Of a stretch of DNA of 64,000 nucleotides, positions 7,950-16,012 are shown piece after piece. The notes under the pieces were generated by a model. That model saw only the letters and a list, made by a program, of their open reading frames with translations, did no database searches and was not told the origin of the DNA. How positions within the stretch are numbered: position 1 is the stretch's first letter; each line of letters begins with the position of its first letter. Location: NCBI GenBank assembly GCA_046331095.1, contig JAXLRM010000003.1, positions 1,426,001-1,490,000 on the forward strand, in the 5' to 3' direction. A program made the position numbers and the translations under genes. Source of the DNA: JAIBAC01 sp046331095. Its GTDB lineage: Bacteria; Actinomycetota; Acidimicrobiia; UBA2766.

Positions 7950-9313
7950 AGCATCAGCCGCATGACGTCGTCGATGCCCTCGCGGCGGATCACCACCCGC
8001 GCCTCTCCGTCGCGCACGAAGACGACGCCAGGGCGGCCGACGAGGTTGTAGTTGCTCGCCATCGAGTAGCCGTAGGCGCCCGTGGCAGGCGTGACCAACA
8101 CGTCGCCGGCACGAACGTCCACCGGTAGACGCGTGTCGGTTGCGAGCACGTCGGAGGACTCGCAGTGCTTGCCGGCGAGGTCCGCCACCAGATCACGGGC
8201 AGCTTGGGGACGGTCGGCGAGAATCGTCTCGTACGCCGCCCCGTACAGGGCAGGACGTGGGTTGTCGCTCATGCCGCCGTCTACGGCGACGTAGGTGCGC
8301 ACACCGGGGATGTGCTTGATCGTGCCGACCGTGTACAGGGTCACGCCCGCGCGGCCCACGAGGGCGCGACCCGGCTCGACGTACACGACCGGGTCGGCGA
8401 GACCTCCCGCTGCCGCTGCCTCGGCGACGACGCCGGTCAGCGTGGTGATCCACTCGGCAACCGACACGGGCCGCTCACCTTCGGTGTACGCGATCCCGAG
8501 ACCGCCGCCGAGGTCGAGCTCGCACACGGGGTGACCCGCGATGGCACTCGCCTCGACGGCGAACTGCACCAACGCCCTGGCGGCCTCGCGGAAACCGTCG
8601 AGGTCGAAGATCTGGCTGCCGATGTGGCAGTGCACACCGGTGAGGTCGGTGGCGGACCGTTCGGTGAGGAGCTTGACCGCTTCCAGCGCCTGGCCGTTGG
8701 ACCACCCGAGTCCGAACTTGGACTCCTCGTGGCCGGTGCGGATGTACTCGTGGGTGTCGGCGTCGACGCCGGGTGTGAGGCGCACGAAGACCTGCTGAGG
8801 CGGCCCGCCGTCGGCGGCCACGACGCTCGACAAGTTGTCGATGTCGTCGAAGGAGTCGACGACGACGCGGGCGACGCCTGCCTTGCGGGCGGCTTCGAGC
8901 TCACCACGTGCCTTGTTGTTGCCGTGCAGGACGATGCGCTCGGGCGGGAACCCGGCCGCGAGGGCGACGGCGAGCTCACCGTCGGTCGAGACGTCGAGCC
9001 AGAGGCCACGTGCGGCGACGATGCGCAGCAACGCCGGGCAGCTGAACGCCTTGGACGCGTAGGCGATCCGGCCCTCGAGCCTTCCGGGCGCCTCGGCGAA
9101 GGCCAGCGTGAACTCGTCGCAGCGATGCTCGATCGCAGCTTCGTCGTAGACGAACAAGGGGGTGCCGTGGGTTCGTGCGAGCTCGACGAGGTCGCAACCG
9201 CCGATCTGCAGGTGCCCGGCCGCGTCGACGCACGCCGACGGTGGCAGCACCTCTGCGAGGCGTGCGAGCCGCGGCGGCAACGGGTCCGGGACCGGGACCT
9301 GCGACGAGGTCAT
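7946..9313 (-). CDS. lysA: Diaminopimelate decarboxylase
   Basis: 455 residues. Fold-type III PLP enzyme that decarboxylates meso-diaminopimelate to lysine. The PLP lysine is Lys88 in YASKAF; HIGSQ, the glycine-rich DLGGGLGI and EPGRALVGRAG segments bind cofactor and substrate; the HCESSDVLA motif carries the Cys that completes the neighbouring subunit's active site. The ATG at 9311-9313 overlaps the response regulator stop (ATGA), which decides the start against a longer open frame reaching 9529. It links lysine supply and peptidoglycan precursor flow to the genes that follow. Confidence 0.95.
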   Translation of the reverse strand: MTSSQVPVPDPLPPRLARLAEVLPPSACVDAAGHLQIGGCDLVELARTHGTPLFVYDEAAIEHRCDEFTLAFAEAPGRLEGRIAYASKAFSCPALLRIVAARGLWLDVSTDGELAVALAAGFPPERIVLHGNNKARGELEAARKAGVARVVVDSFDDIDNLSSVVAADGGPPQQVFVRLTPGVDADTHEYIRTGHEESKFGLGWSNGQALEAVKLLTERSATDLTGVHCHIGSQIFDLDGFREAARALVQFAVEASAIAGHPVCELDLGGGLGIAYTEGERPVSVAEWITTLTGVVAEAAAAGGLADPVVYVEPGRALVGRAGVTLYTVGTIKHIPGVRTYVAVDGGMSDNPRPALYGAAYETILADRPQAARDLVADLAGKHCESSDVLATDTRLPVDVRAGDVLVTPATGAYGYSMASNYNLVGRPGVVFVRDGEARVVIRREGIDDVMRLML

Positions 9314-9717
9314 CGTGGCAACGGTATCGGCTCGTTCCGCTCCCGCGGCGACGTCTCGTGCAGAACGTCGTCCACCCGGCTCACGAGGTCGAGAGGCTCG
9401 AACGGCTTGGTCACGTAGGCATCGGCACCCGCTGCGAAACCGGCGTCGACGTCGCTCGCCTGCGCCCGTGCCGAGAGCATCACGACGCCCAGGCTCGCCG
9501 TCACGGCGTTCGCGCGCAGCGCACGGCACACGTCGAGTCCGTCGAGGCCGGGCAGCATCACGTCGAGCACGACCAGGTCGACATCGAGGCGCTCCGCGGT
9601 TGCGACAGCGTCGGCGCCGCGGGCCACCACGGTCACTTCGTGGCCCTCGAGCTCGAGCGTGAGCCGGACGAGCTTCCGGACCGAGGGGTCGTCCTCGACG
9701 AGGAGGATGCAGGCCAT
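9310..9717 (-). CDS. Single-domain response regulator (CheY-like)
   Basis: 135 residues, a receiver domain with nothing fused to it apart from a short Arg/Pro tail. Acidic pair Asp9/Asp10, phosphoacceptor Asp52 in VVLDVMLPG, Ser82 and Lys104 are all in place, so it should be phosphorylatable. It is the first gene of the ten-gene minus-strand string and shares four bases with lysA (ATGA). No histidine kinase is nearby. Having no DNA-binding domain, it must act through protein contacts or as a phosphorelay intermediate. Confidence 0.9.
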   Translation of the reverse strand: MACILLVEDDPSVRKLVRLTLELEGHEVTVVARGADAVATAERLDVDLVVLDVMLPGLDGLDVCRALRANAVTASLGVVMLSARAQASDVDAGFAAGADAYVTKPFEPLDLVSRVDDVLHETSPRERNEPIPLPR

Positions 9718-9794
9718 CCCGCCAGCTTACGGCCTGATACGCGGGCCGAAGCCCGAGGCGTCCTCCGGACCTGCGGTTACACTCGCGGGTCGTT

Positions 9795-9866
9795 GCCCTC
9801 GTAGCTCAGGGGATAGAGCACCGGCCTCCGGAGCCGGGTGCGGAGGTTCGAATCCTCCCGGGGGCG
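9795..9866 (+). tRNA. tRNA-Arg, anticodon CCG
   Basis: A complete cloverleaf can be drawn: acceptor GCCCTCG/CGGGGGC (9795-9801 with 9859-9865), D stem GCTC/GAGC, anticodon stem CCGGC/GCCGG around the loop CTCCGGA (anticodon CCG at 9828-9830), T stem GGAGG/CCTCC around TTCGAAT, discriminator G at 9866. CCA is not encoded: CCCA follows. It reads the CGG arginine codon, which is common in this GC-rich genome. Confidence 0.95.
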
Positions 9867-9889
9867 CCCAGAACAGAACCGGCCCCCCC

Positions 9890-9998
9890 AAACGCGGGCG
9901 AAACGTCACGAACACGAAACAGGCCGCCCGCGTTTGGGGAATCGCCCCCCGAAAACGCGGGCGAAACGTGACGCACACGACACAGGTTGCCCGCGTTT
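9890..9998. repeat. Two tandem copies of the 46 bp palindromic repeat (family A)
   Basis: Copies at 9890-9935 and 9953-9998, each bounded by AAACGCGGGC and GCCCGCGTTT, 10 bp perfect inverted arms around a 26-base centre that differs from the other loci. The pair lies between the tRNA-Arg 3' end and the convergent reductase gene, so it could end transcription from both sides. Confidence 0.85.
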
Positions 9999-10009
9999 GG
10001 GGATCGGGG

Positions 10010-11101
10010 TCAGGCCATGGCGCCGAGGTCGGCGTCGGCGTGGGCCTGCATGAACTCCACGAGCGTGGGCAGGTAGTCGGGCACCGCCGGGCAGGAGATG
10101 CCGCTGCCGGAGAGGTCGCGGACGGTGTTGGTCGTGTCGTAGTGGGTCGGGTGCACGAAGTAGGCGACCGCGCTCGCCGGGATCCCGATGAACTGCTCGA
10201 GCACGTCGACGTTGTCGAGCGTCCACGTGATCGCCCGCCGCGGCAGGCGCACCCGCACTCCGCGACGGCCCGTGGCGGCGCACATCTCGTCGACGAGGGC
10301 GTCGATGGTGAGCGGACGCGGGTCGGCGAGATGGTACGTGTGACCGGCGGACACGTCCATCGATCCGAGCTGGTCGATGGCGTCGACGACGAAGTCCGAC
10401 GGCACCATGTTGAACCGGGCCATCTGCGGGTCGCCGACGAGGGGCACGAGCGCGAACGACTTCGGCTGGCGCAGGAGCCACTGCAGCATGAAGTAGGGCC
10501 CGTCGAACTTCTGGGTCTCCCCGGTGCGGGAGTCGCCGACGACGATCGCGGGCCGGTACACGGTCGTGGGCATGCCGCCCTGGCGTGCTCGGGCGACCTC
10601 GACCTCGGCGAGGAACTTGGTTTCCTCGTAGAAGTTGTTGAACTCCTGGCCGACGTCGAGGTCTGTCTCCCTGAACGGCCCGCAGTGGTGCCCGCTCACG
10701 TAGCAGGTGCTCACGTAGTGGTGGCGACGCAACCGGGGACACTCGGCCGCGAAGCGCAGGACGTTGCGGGTCCCCTCGACGTTGACCGCCATCCCGACCT
10801 CGCGCGCCACGCCGAGGTCGTAGACGGCGCCGAGGTGCCAGACCTCGGTCGTGTCCGCAGCGATCGCCCCACCCTCGGCGAGGCCGAGGCCGTCCGCGGT
10901 CAGGTCGCCCGCGACGCACTCGATGCGCCCGGCGAGGGACGCGTCGGCGGCGACGAGCTCCTCGACGCGGGCCTTGGCGAGCGTGTCGAACTTGGGTTGG
11001 ACGAGGCACACCGCGCGGGCCTCGTGTTCCCGCGCGAGCAGGCGCGGGACGAGCCGGCTGCCGAGGAAGCCCGGAAAGCCCGTCACGAAGACCGTGTCCA
11101 T
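10010..11101 (-). CDS. NAD(P)-dependent extended SDR, fatty-acyl/thioester reductase-like
   Basis: 363 residues. The N-terminus has the extended-SDR nucleotide motif TGFPGFLG (about 7-14) and an active-site Tyr-x3-Lys in YEETK near 165. The sequence style (VYRPAIVVGDSRTGETQKFDGPYFMLQ) matches the NAD_binding_4 (male sterility/thioester reductase) group, whose members reduce fatty acyl or carboxylate thioesters or act as sugar epimerases. It is divergent from the alkane hydroxylase gene across a 97-base gap, which suggests a role in aliphatic chain oxidation or reduction. The exact substrate cannot be read from the sequence. Confidence 0.75.
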   Translation of the reverse strand: MDTVFVTGFPGFLGSRLVPRLLAREHEARAVCLVQPKFDTLAKARVEELVAADASLAGRIECVAGDLTADGLGLAEGGAIAADTTEVWHLGAVYDLGVAREVGMAVNVEGTRNVLRFAAECPRLRRHHYVSTCYVSGHHCGPFRETDLDVGQEFNNFYEETKFLAEVEVARARQGGMPTTVYRPAIVVGDSRTGETQKFDGPYFMLQWLLRQPKSFALVPLVGDPQMARFNMVPSDFVVDAIDQLGSMDVSAGHTYHLADPRPLTIDALVDEMCAATGRRGVRVRLPRRAITWTLDNVDVLEQFIGIPASAVAYFVHPTHYDTTNTVRDLSGSGISCPAVPDYLPTLVEFMQAHADADLGAMA

Positions 11102-11169
11102 GGGTCTGCTCCCTGTCGCGGCTCGGCATGTCCGAACGCGCAGCGCAGCCTAAACCCGGCGACCTTTAC

Positions 11170-11206
11170 TTGACAAATCGTCTCTGAATGTCCACTGTAT
11201 GGACAT
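11170..11206 (+). promoter_or_regulatory. Candidate promoter and operator of the alkane hydroxylase gene
   Basis: A consensus -35 TTGACA (11170-11175) is followed by the perfect palindrome ATGTCCACTGTATGGACAT (11188-11206, 7 bp arms, 5-base centre). The palindrome covers the expected -10 region and the two possible alkB start codons (11199 and 11205). A repressor bound here would block transcription directly; the TetR-type protein in the same operon is the obvious candidate. No good -10 hexamer is visible, and with initiation near 11205 the mRNA would be leaderless. Confidence 0.6.
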
Positions 11207-12377
11207 GGCTGCAACATCCGTAAACCAGGCCTCCGTGACGTGGCGCGACCGCAAGCGCTACTACTGGCCCGTCGCCCTCCTCGTCGCCGTCCTGCCCCTC
11301 CTCGCCGGCGGCCTCGTCGCGCTCACGGGCCTCGGCGTGTTCTGGTGGTTCGGCCCCCTGGTGGTGTTCGGGCTCATCCCACTGGCGGACACCTTCGCGG
11401 GGCGCGACGCCACCAACCCGCCCGAGGACGCGGTCGCCGCCCTCGAAGCCGACCACTACTACCGCTGGTGCACCTACCTCTTCGTGCCCCTGCAGTACGC
11501 CTCGCTCGTGTTCGCATGCTGGGCGTGGGCGCGGGGAGACCTGTCGGTCGTCGAAGCACTCGGCCTCGCGATCACGGTGGGTTGCACATCGGGGATCGCG
11601 ATCAACACCGCCCACGAGCTCGGTCACAAGCGGCCCGCCGTCGAACGGTGGCTGTCCAAGGCCGCGCTGGCCCAGACGTGCTACGGCCACTTCCAGATCG
11701 AGCACAACCGCGGCCACCACGCGCGGGTGTCCACCCCCGAGGACCCCGCGAGCTCGCGGATGGGCGAGACCCTCTACGAGTTCCTCCCCCGTACGGTCGT
11801 GGGCGGCCTGCGCTCGGCCTGGCGGCTCGAGCGCGAGCGTGAGGCACGCACCGGGGACCGGTTCTGGTCGCCGCGCAACGAGCTCCTCGGCTCCTGGGCG
11901 ATCAGCATCGTGGTCTTCGCCGCCCTCGTGGCCGTCTTCGGCATCACGATCCTGCCGTGGCTCGCCATCCAGGCGGTGTTCGGCTTCTCGCTGCTCGAGG
12001 TCGTCAACTACATCGAGCACTACGGGCTGCTGCGCTCCCGGCGCGCGGACGGCAGGTACGAGCGCTGCCGGCCCGAGCACTCCTGGAACGCGAACCACAC
12101 GGTGTCGAACGTGCTCCTGTTCCACCTGCAGCGCCACAGCGACCACCACGCCAACCCGACGCGCCGGTACCAGTCGCTGCGCCACTTCGACGACGTGCCC
12201 CAACTCCCGAGCGGGTACGCCGGCATGATCCTGCTCGCGTACGTGCCGCCGTTGTGGCGACGGGTGATGGACCACCGCGTCCTCGACTTCTACGACGGCG
12301 ACCTCGACCGCGTGAACGTCCACCCGCGGTCGCGGCGCCGCCTCGAACGCCGCCACGGCGCGGCGGCGGCGGCGTGA
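11199..12377 (+). CDS. alkB: Alkane 1-monooxygenase (AlkB family)
   Basis: 392 residues. Integral-membrane diiron hydroxylase: histidine boxes HELGH (139-143), EHNRGHH (168-174) and LQRHSDHH (310-317), plus the AlkB-specific NYIEHYG at 270-276. About six transmembrane helices, in pairs at 24-45, 49-63, 100-112, 117-135, 233-250 and 252-268. It inserts one oxygen into the terminal methyl of medium or long alkanes, taking electrons from rubredoxin. No rubredoxin gene adjoins it and no rubredoxin is fused to the C-terminus. The ATG at 11205 is an alternative start. The stop overlaps the TetR start (GTGA). Confidence 0.93.
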   Translation: MDMAATSVNQASVTWRDRKRYYWPVALLVAVLPLLAGGLVALTGLGVFWWFGPLVVFGLIPLADTFAGRDATNPPEDAVAALEADHYYRWCTYLFVPLQYASLVFACWAWARGDLSVVEALGLAITVGCTSGIAINTAHELGHKRPAVERWLSKAALAQTCYGHFQIEHNRGHHARVSTPEDPASSRMGETLYEFLPRTVVGGLRSAWRLEREREARTGDRFWSPRNELLGSWAISIVVFAALVAVFGITILPWLAIQAVFGFSLLEVVNYIEHYGLLRSRRADGRYERCRPEHSWNANHTVSNVLLFHLQRHSDHHANPTRRYQSLRHFDDVPQLPSGYAGMILLAYVPPLWRRVMDHRVLDFYDGDLDRVNVHPRSRRRLERRHGAAAAA

Positions 12378-13021
12378 GCAGGCACGCTCGTGGGGGGGCC
12401 GCTCCCGGCACGCCCGTCCCCTACGGCGAGGCGGCGCGCGACCTGATGCAGACCACGATCCTCGCGGCGGTGGGCGGTCTCGTCGCCGATCGTCCGTGGG
12501 ACTCGATCACGATGTCCGACGTCGCCCGCCGCGCCGGCGTGAGCCGCCAGACCCTCTACAACGAGTTCGGCAACCGCAAGGAGCTCGCCCGCGCCTACGC
12601 CCTTCGGGTCTCGGCGGCGTTGCTCGACCGCGTCGAGGCCGAGGCGCTCACGCACGCGGACGACCCACGCGAGGCCCTGTTGGGCGCCTTCTCCCTCTTC
12701 CTCACCATCGCCGCCGACGAGCCGTTCGTGCGCGCCCTGACCGCACCCTCGGGCGCGGACGGCCTCGCCGCCCTGGTGGGCACTCCCGAAGGCATCCCGA
12801 TCCTGCACGCGGCGTCCGCACGGATCCGCCGCGTCATGCAGACCGTGGCGCCCGCAGCCGATCCCGTCGACGTCGCGGCCCTCGCCGACGTCGTCGTGCG
12901 TCTCGCGATCAGCCACCTGAGCGTGCCCGCCGGTTCGGTCGCGGACGCGACCGCGACACTCGCCCGGGTGGTCGGTCCCGCACTCGACGTCCTCGGCACC
13001 CCCGCTCCTGCACGACGATGA
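12374..13021 (+). CDS. TetR-family transcriptional regulator
   Basis: 215 residues from a GTG that overlaps the alkB stop (GTGA). The N-terminal helix-turn-helix (about 44-66, SDVARRAGVSRQTLYNEFGNR) is textbook TetR. The all-helical C-terminal part would bind the effector, plausibly an alkane or an acyl-CoA. Being co-translated with alkB, it probably controls its own operon through the palindrome at 11188-11206; that link is inference. Confidence 0.9.
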   Translation: MSRHARGGAAPGTPVPYGEAARDLMQTTILAAVGGLVADRPWDSITMSDVARRAGVSRQTLYNEFGNRKELARAYALRVSAALLDRVEAEALTHADDPREALLGAFSLFLTIAADEPFVRALTAPSGADGLAALVGTPEGIPILHAASARIRRVMQTVAPAADPVDVAALADVVVRLAISHLSVPAGSVADATATLARVVGPALDVLGTPAPARR

Positions 13022-13035
13022 GGTAGCGTCGACCC

Positions 13036-13404
13036 ATGGCCATGGCACGGCACGTAGCCCGCTTCAACAGAGTCGTCACCAACCGCGTGCAGATGCTGTG
13101 GGCACCACGCGTGGCGCCCTGGGCCGTGATAGTGCACACGGGCAGGCGCAGCGGCCGCGAGTACCGGACGCCGGTCGTCGCGTTCACGAACGGCTCGCGC
13201 GTCACGATCGCGCTGGCGTACGGGGCCGACACCGACTGGGTCCGCAATCTCCTGGCCGCCGATGGCGGCAAGATCGTCAGGCGTGGCCGCGAGTCCCGGC
13301 TCGCCGACCCGGCGGTCGTGACACCCGACGCAGCCGACCTGCCCCGCCGCGTGGCGCCGCTGCTGCGACGCGTCTCACACGTGCTCACCGCTCGCGTCGC
13401 CTGA
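13036..13404 (+). CDS. Deazaflavin (F420)-type nitroreductase/FDOR family protein
   Basis: 122 residues. The central TGRRSGREYRTPVVAF stretch is the hallmark of the DUF385/FDOR-A split-barrel family, in which these residues bind the F420 tail; members reduce quinones or other electrophiles with F420H2. Lies 14 bases after the TetR gene on the same strand. Its last 30 bases overlap the 3' end of the convergent GH1 gene. Some members of the family bind FMN or heme instead of F420, so the cofactor is inferred. Confidence 0.8.
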   Translation: MAMARHVARFNRVVTNRVQMLWAPRVAPWAVIVHTGRRSGREYRTPVVAFTNGSRVTIALAYGADTDWVRNLLAADGGKIVRRGRESRLADPAVVTPDAADLPRRVAPLLRRVSHVLTARVA

Positions 13405-14766
13405 ACCGGCGCCGTCGCCGGCGAGGAACTCGGCGAAGAACCTCCCGCTGTCCTTGACCACGCGCGCTTGTGTCTCGAAGTCGAGGTGCACGAGCCCGAA
13501 GCGGGCGCGCTGGCCCTCGGCCCACTCGAAGTTGTCGGTCAGGGTCCAACACAAGTAGCCGTCCACGGGGATGCCCGAACGGATCGCTCGCCTCACCTGG
13601 GCCAGGTGGGCGCGGTAGAAGCCGACCCGGCGCGGGTCGTGGCAGCGGCCGTCGACGACGGCGTCGGGGAACGCGGCGCCGTTCTCGGTGACCACGATCG
13701 AGGGGAAGCGGCCGTATGAATGTGCCCGCTCGAGCACGTCGTAGAGGCCCTCGGGACGCACCTCCCAGCCGGTCGACGTGAGCTCGTAGCGGCGCCAGTC
13801 GCGGCCGAACAACGGCGCCGTCCACAAGCCCGGGATCGGCAGCGGCGGCGCCTTCAGGTACGTGTAGTACTGCACGCCGAGGAAGTCCCAGTCGACCTTG
13901 ATCGCCTCGTCGTCACCGTCGCGCTGGTACCTGCGGACGCCGCGCAGGAACGGGCAGTCGGCGTCGGGGTAGCCGAGGCCGAGGTTCGGTTCGACGAAGG
14001 TCCGGTTCACGAACGCGTCGCCGCTGCGGCGCGCACGCTCGTGCAGCGCCGACGACCCGGTGGCACGAACGGGGGCCAGGTACTGGCACGTGCCGACTGC
14101 TGCGCCCGGGACGCGGTCACGCACCACCGCGGCGCCGACACCCTGGGCGAGGTTCACGTGGTGCACGGCGGCGAGGAACTTGCGCGGGTTGCGCACCCCG
14201 GGGGCATGGACGCCGACGAGGTGGCCGACGACGGTGAAGCTGAGCGGCTCGTTGAAGACCATCCAGTGTCGCACACGGTCGCCGAGAGCGCCGGCGACGA
14301 CGGCGCAGTACTCCTCGAACCAGCCCAGGACGTCACGGTCGGCCCAGCCCCCACGATCCTGGAGAGCCTGGGGCAGGTCCCAGTGGTAGAGGGTGATCCA
14401 CGGTTCGAGACCCACTTCGAGGCACGCGTCGACCACGCGCGAGTAGAAGTCGACGCCGGCCGCGTTGACCCTGCCGGTCCCGTCGGGGAGCACCCGCGGC
14501 CACGAGACCGACAGTCGCGTGGCTCCGAAACCGAGCCCTGCGGTCAGGGCGAGGTCCTCGGGGTAGCGGTGGTAGAAGTCGCACGCCGTGTCGCCGGTCG
14601 AGGCGTCGGCGATCTTGCCGCGCCTGTGCGTGAACGTGTCCCAGATCGACGGTCCCTTGCCGTCGGCCGTCGCGGCGCCCTCGATCTGGTACGACGCCGA
14701 CGCGACGCCCCAGGTGAAGTCCGTCCCGAAGTCCTCGCGTCTCAACTCGTCGCCCACGTCGATCAC
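13375..14766 (-). CDS. Beta-glucosidase, glycoside hydrolase family 1
   Basis: 463 residues from the GTG at 14766 (an upstream in-frame start at 14829 would add 21 residues of basic sequence that look non-native). Both GH1 catalytic glutamates are present: acid/base Glu173 in FNEP and nucleophile Glu361 in VTENG. TLYHWDLPQALQDRGGW and NFEWAEG are also family signatures. No signal peptide, so cytoplasmic. It cleaves beta-linked glucosides or related disaccharides. It is divergent from the GH76 gene and its 3' end overlaps the F420-type gene by 30 bases. Confidence 0.92.
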   Translation of the reverse strand: MIDVGDELRREDFGTDFTWGVASASYQIEGAATADGKGPSIWDTFTHRRGKIADASTGDTACDFYHRYPEDLALTAGLGFGATRLSVSWPRVLPDGTGRVNAAGVDFYSRVVDACLEVGLEPWITLYHWDLPQALQDRGGWADRDVLGWFEEYCAVVAGALGDRVRHWMVFNEPLSFTVVGHLVGVHAPGVRNPRKFLAAVHHVNLAQGVGAAVVRDRVPGAAVGTCQYLAPVRATGSSALHERARRSGDAFVNRTFVEPNLGLGYPDADCPFLRGVRRYQRDGDDEAIKVDWDFLGVQYYTYLKAPPLPIPGLWTAPLFGRDWRRYELTSTGWEVRPEGLYDVLERAHSYGRFPSIVVTENGAAFPDAVVDGRCHDPRRVGFYRAHLAQVRRAIRSGIPVDGYLCWTLTDNFEWAEGQRARFGLVHLDFETQARVVKDSGRFFAEFLAGDGAGSGDASGEHV

Positions 14767-14929
14767 CTCGCAGGCAACTCTGGCCCAACGGGGCGGTGGG
14801 CGCCCAGGCCGGGCACGCGATCGCGCCACCGACTAGACCTGTTGCGCGGCATTTGCGTAGGAGAGGTGACGTGCTCGTGGCGATCCCCCACCTCTGGCAC
14901 CGTGGACCTGCCGCCGGCGGGGCCCCGGT

Positions 14930-15982
14930 GTGACGAACGCGGCCGAAAGCGCCGATCGGGCCCGCGCGTCGTGGGACGCGCTCCTCGACGCGTGCGGGCG
15001 CGCCGAGGATCACGAGCTCGCGATCACCGAACCGCCGTTCATCCAGACCACACGAGCGGCCGTCTGGCCGTTGAGCCAGGTGCTCGCGGCGGCGATGGAC
15101 CTCGCCGGTCTCGACCACCACGGTCCCGGCGTGCCCCACGACTTCGACGCCGAGGTCGACAGGCTCCTCGCCGGTCTCGAACACCACCGCCGCGGTGACG
15201 CCTACTCGGCGTACCCAAGCGAACACCTGCGCTACTACGACGACAACGCATGGGTCGGCCTCGGCCTCGTCCAGTGGCACGCGCAACGCAACCGCGATCG
15301 TGACCTGGTCGCGGCCCGTCGCGTGTTCGAGTTCGCTGCACGCGGGGAGCACGGCGACGGCGGTGTGCACTGGCGCGAGGGGCGACGCCAACCACGCAAC
15401 ACCTGCTCGACCGCGCCTGCGATGCAGCTCGCGCTCCGGCTCCAAGCCGTCACGAACGAACCCGGCCTCGTCGAGTTCGCACTACGCGCCGACGCCTTCC
15501 TGTGCGACACACTGGAGTCCGCCGACGGGCTCCTGTGGGACCACGTCGACGCCGACGGCGCCGTGGACCCCGCGATCTGGTCCTACAACCAGGGCAGCAC
15601 GGTGAGCGCACGCGTCCTGCTGGGCGCGGCCACGGGGGATCGACGCCACATCCGGCGAGCCACCGCGCTCGTCGACGCCACCCTCGCCTACTTCGGTACG
15701 GGGGACCGCTGGTGGGACCAGCCTGCCGCGTTCAACGCGATCTGCTTCCGCAACTTCGCGGCGGCCGTCTCGATCGCGCCCGAGCTCGGCGCCGACCGCA
15801 TCCGCAAGGCCACGCTCGACTACCTGGACAGGGTGTGGGAGGAGGCCCGCGACGAGGACACCGGCCTCTTCGTGAACTCCGGGATCGGCCGCTACGACCA
15901 GGGCTGCATCGACCAGGCGGGCCTCACTCAGCTCTTCGCGCTGTCCGCCTGGGCGCCCGAGCGGCTCCACGTGGTCGCCTGA
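14930..15982 (+). CDS. Glycoside hydrolase family 76 protein (alpha-1,6-mannanase type)
   Basis: 350 residues, GTG start with a GGCGGGG stretch upstream. An (alpha/alpha)6-barrel-type sequence with the GH76 catalytic pair Asp104-Asp105 in YYDDNAWVG, and later GH76-like segments (NTCSTAPAMQLALRL, WSYNQG). GH76 enzymes cleave alpha-1,6-mannan backbones. No signal peptide is present, so this copy appears cytoplasmic, which is unusual for the family. The GH1 gene starts 163 bases away on the other strand, suggesting joint use in carbohydrate turnover. Confidence 0.85.
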   Translation: MTNAAESADRARASWDALLDACGRAEDHELAITEPPFIQTTRAAVWPLSQVLAAAMDLAGLDHHGPGVPHDFDAEVDRLLAGLEHHRRGDAYSAYPSEHLRYYDDNAWVGLGLVQWHAQRNRDRDLVAARRVFEFAARGEHGDGGVHWREGRRQPRNTCSTAPAMQLALRLQAVTNEPGLVEFALRADAFLCDTLESADGLLWDHVDADGAVDPAIWSYNQGSTVSARVLLGAATGDRRHIRRATALVDATLAYFGTGDRWWDQPAAFNAICFRNFAAAVSIAPELGADRIRKATLDYLDRVWEEARDEDTGLFVNSGIGRYDQGCIDQAGLTQLFALSAWAPERLHVVA

Positions 15983-16012
15983 CGCGGCAGCCGATGGCAG
16001 CCCCGTGAGCGT

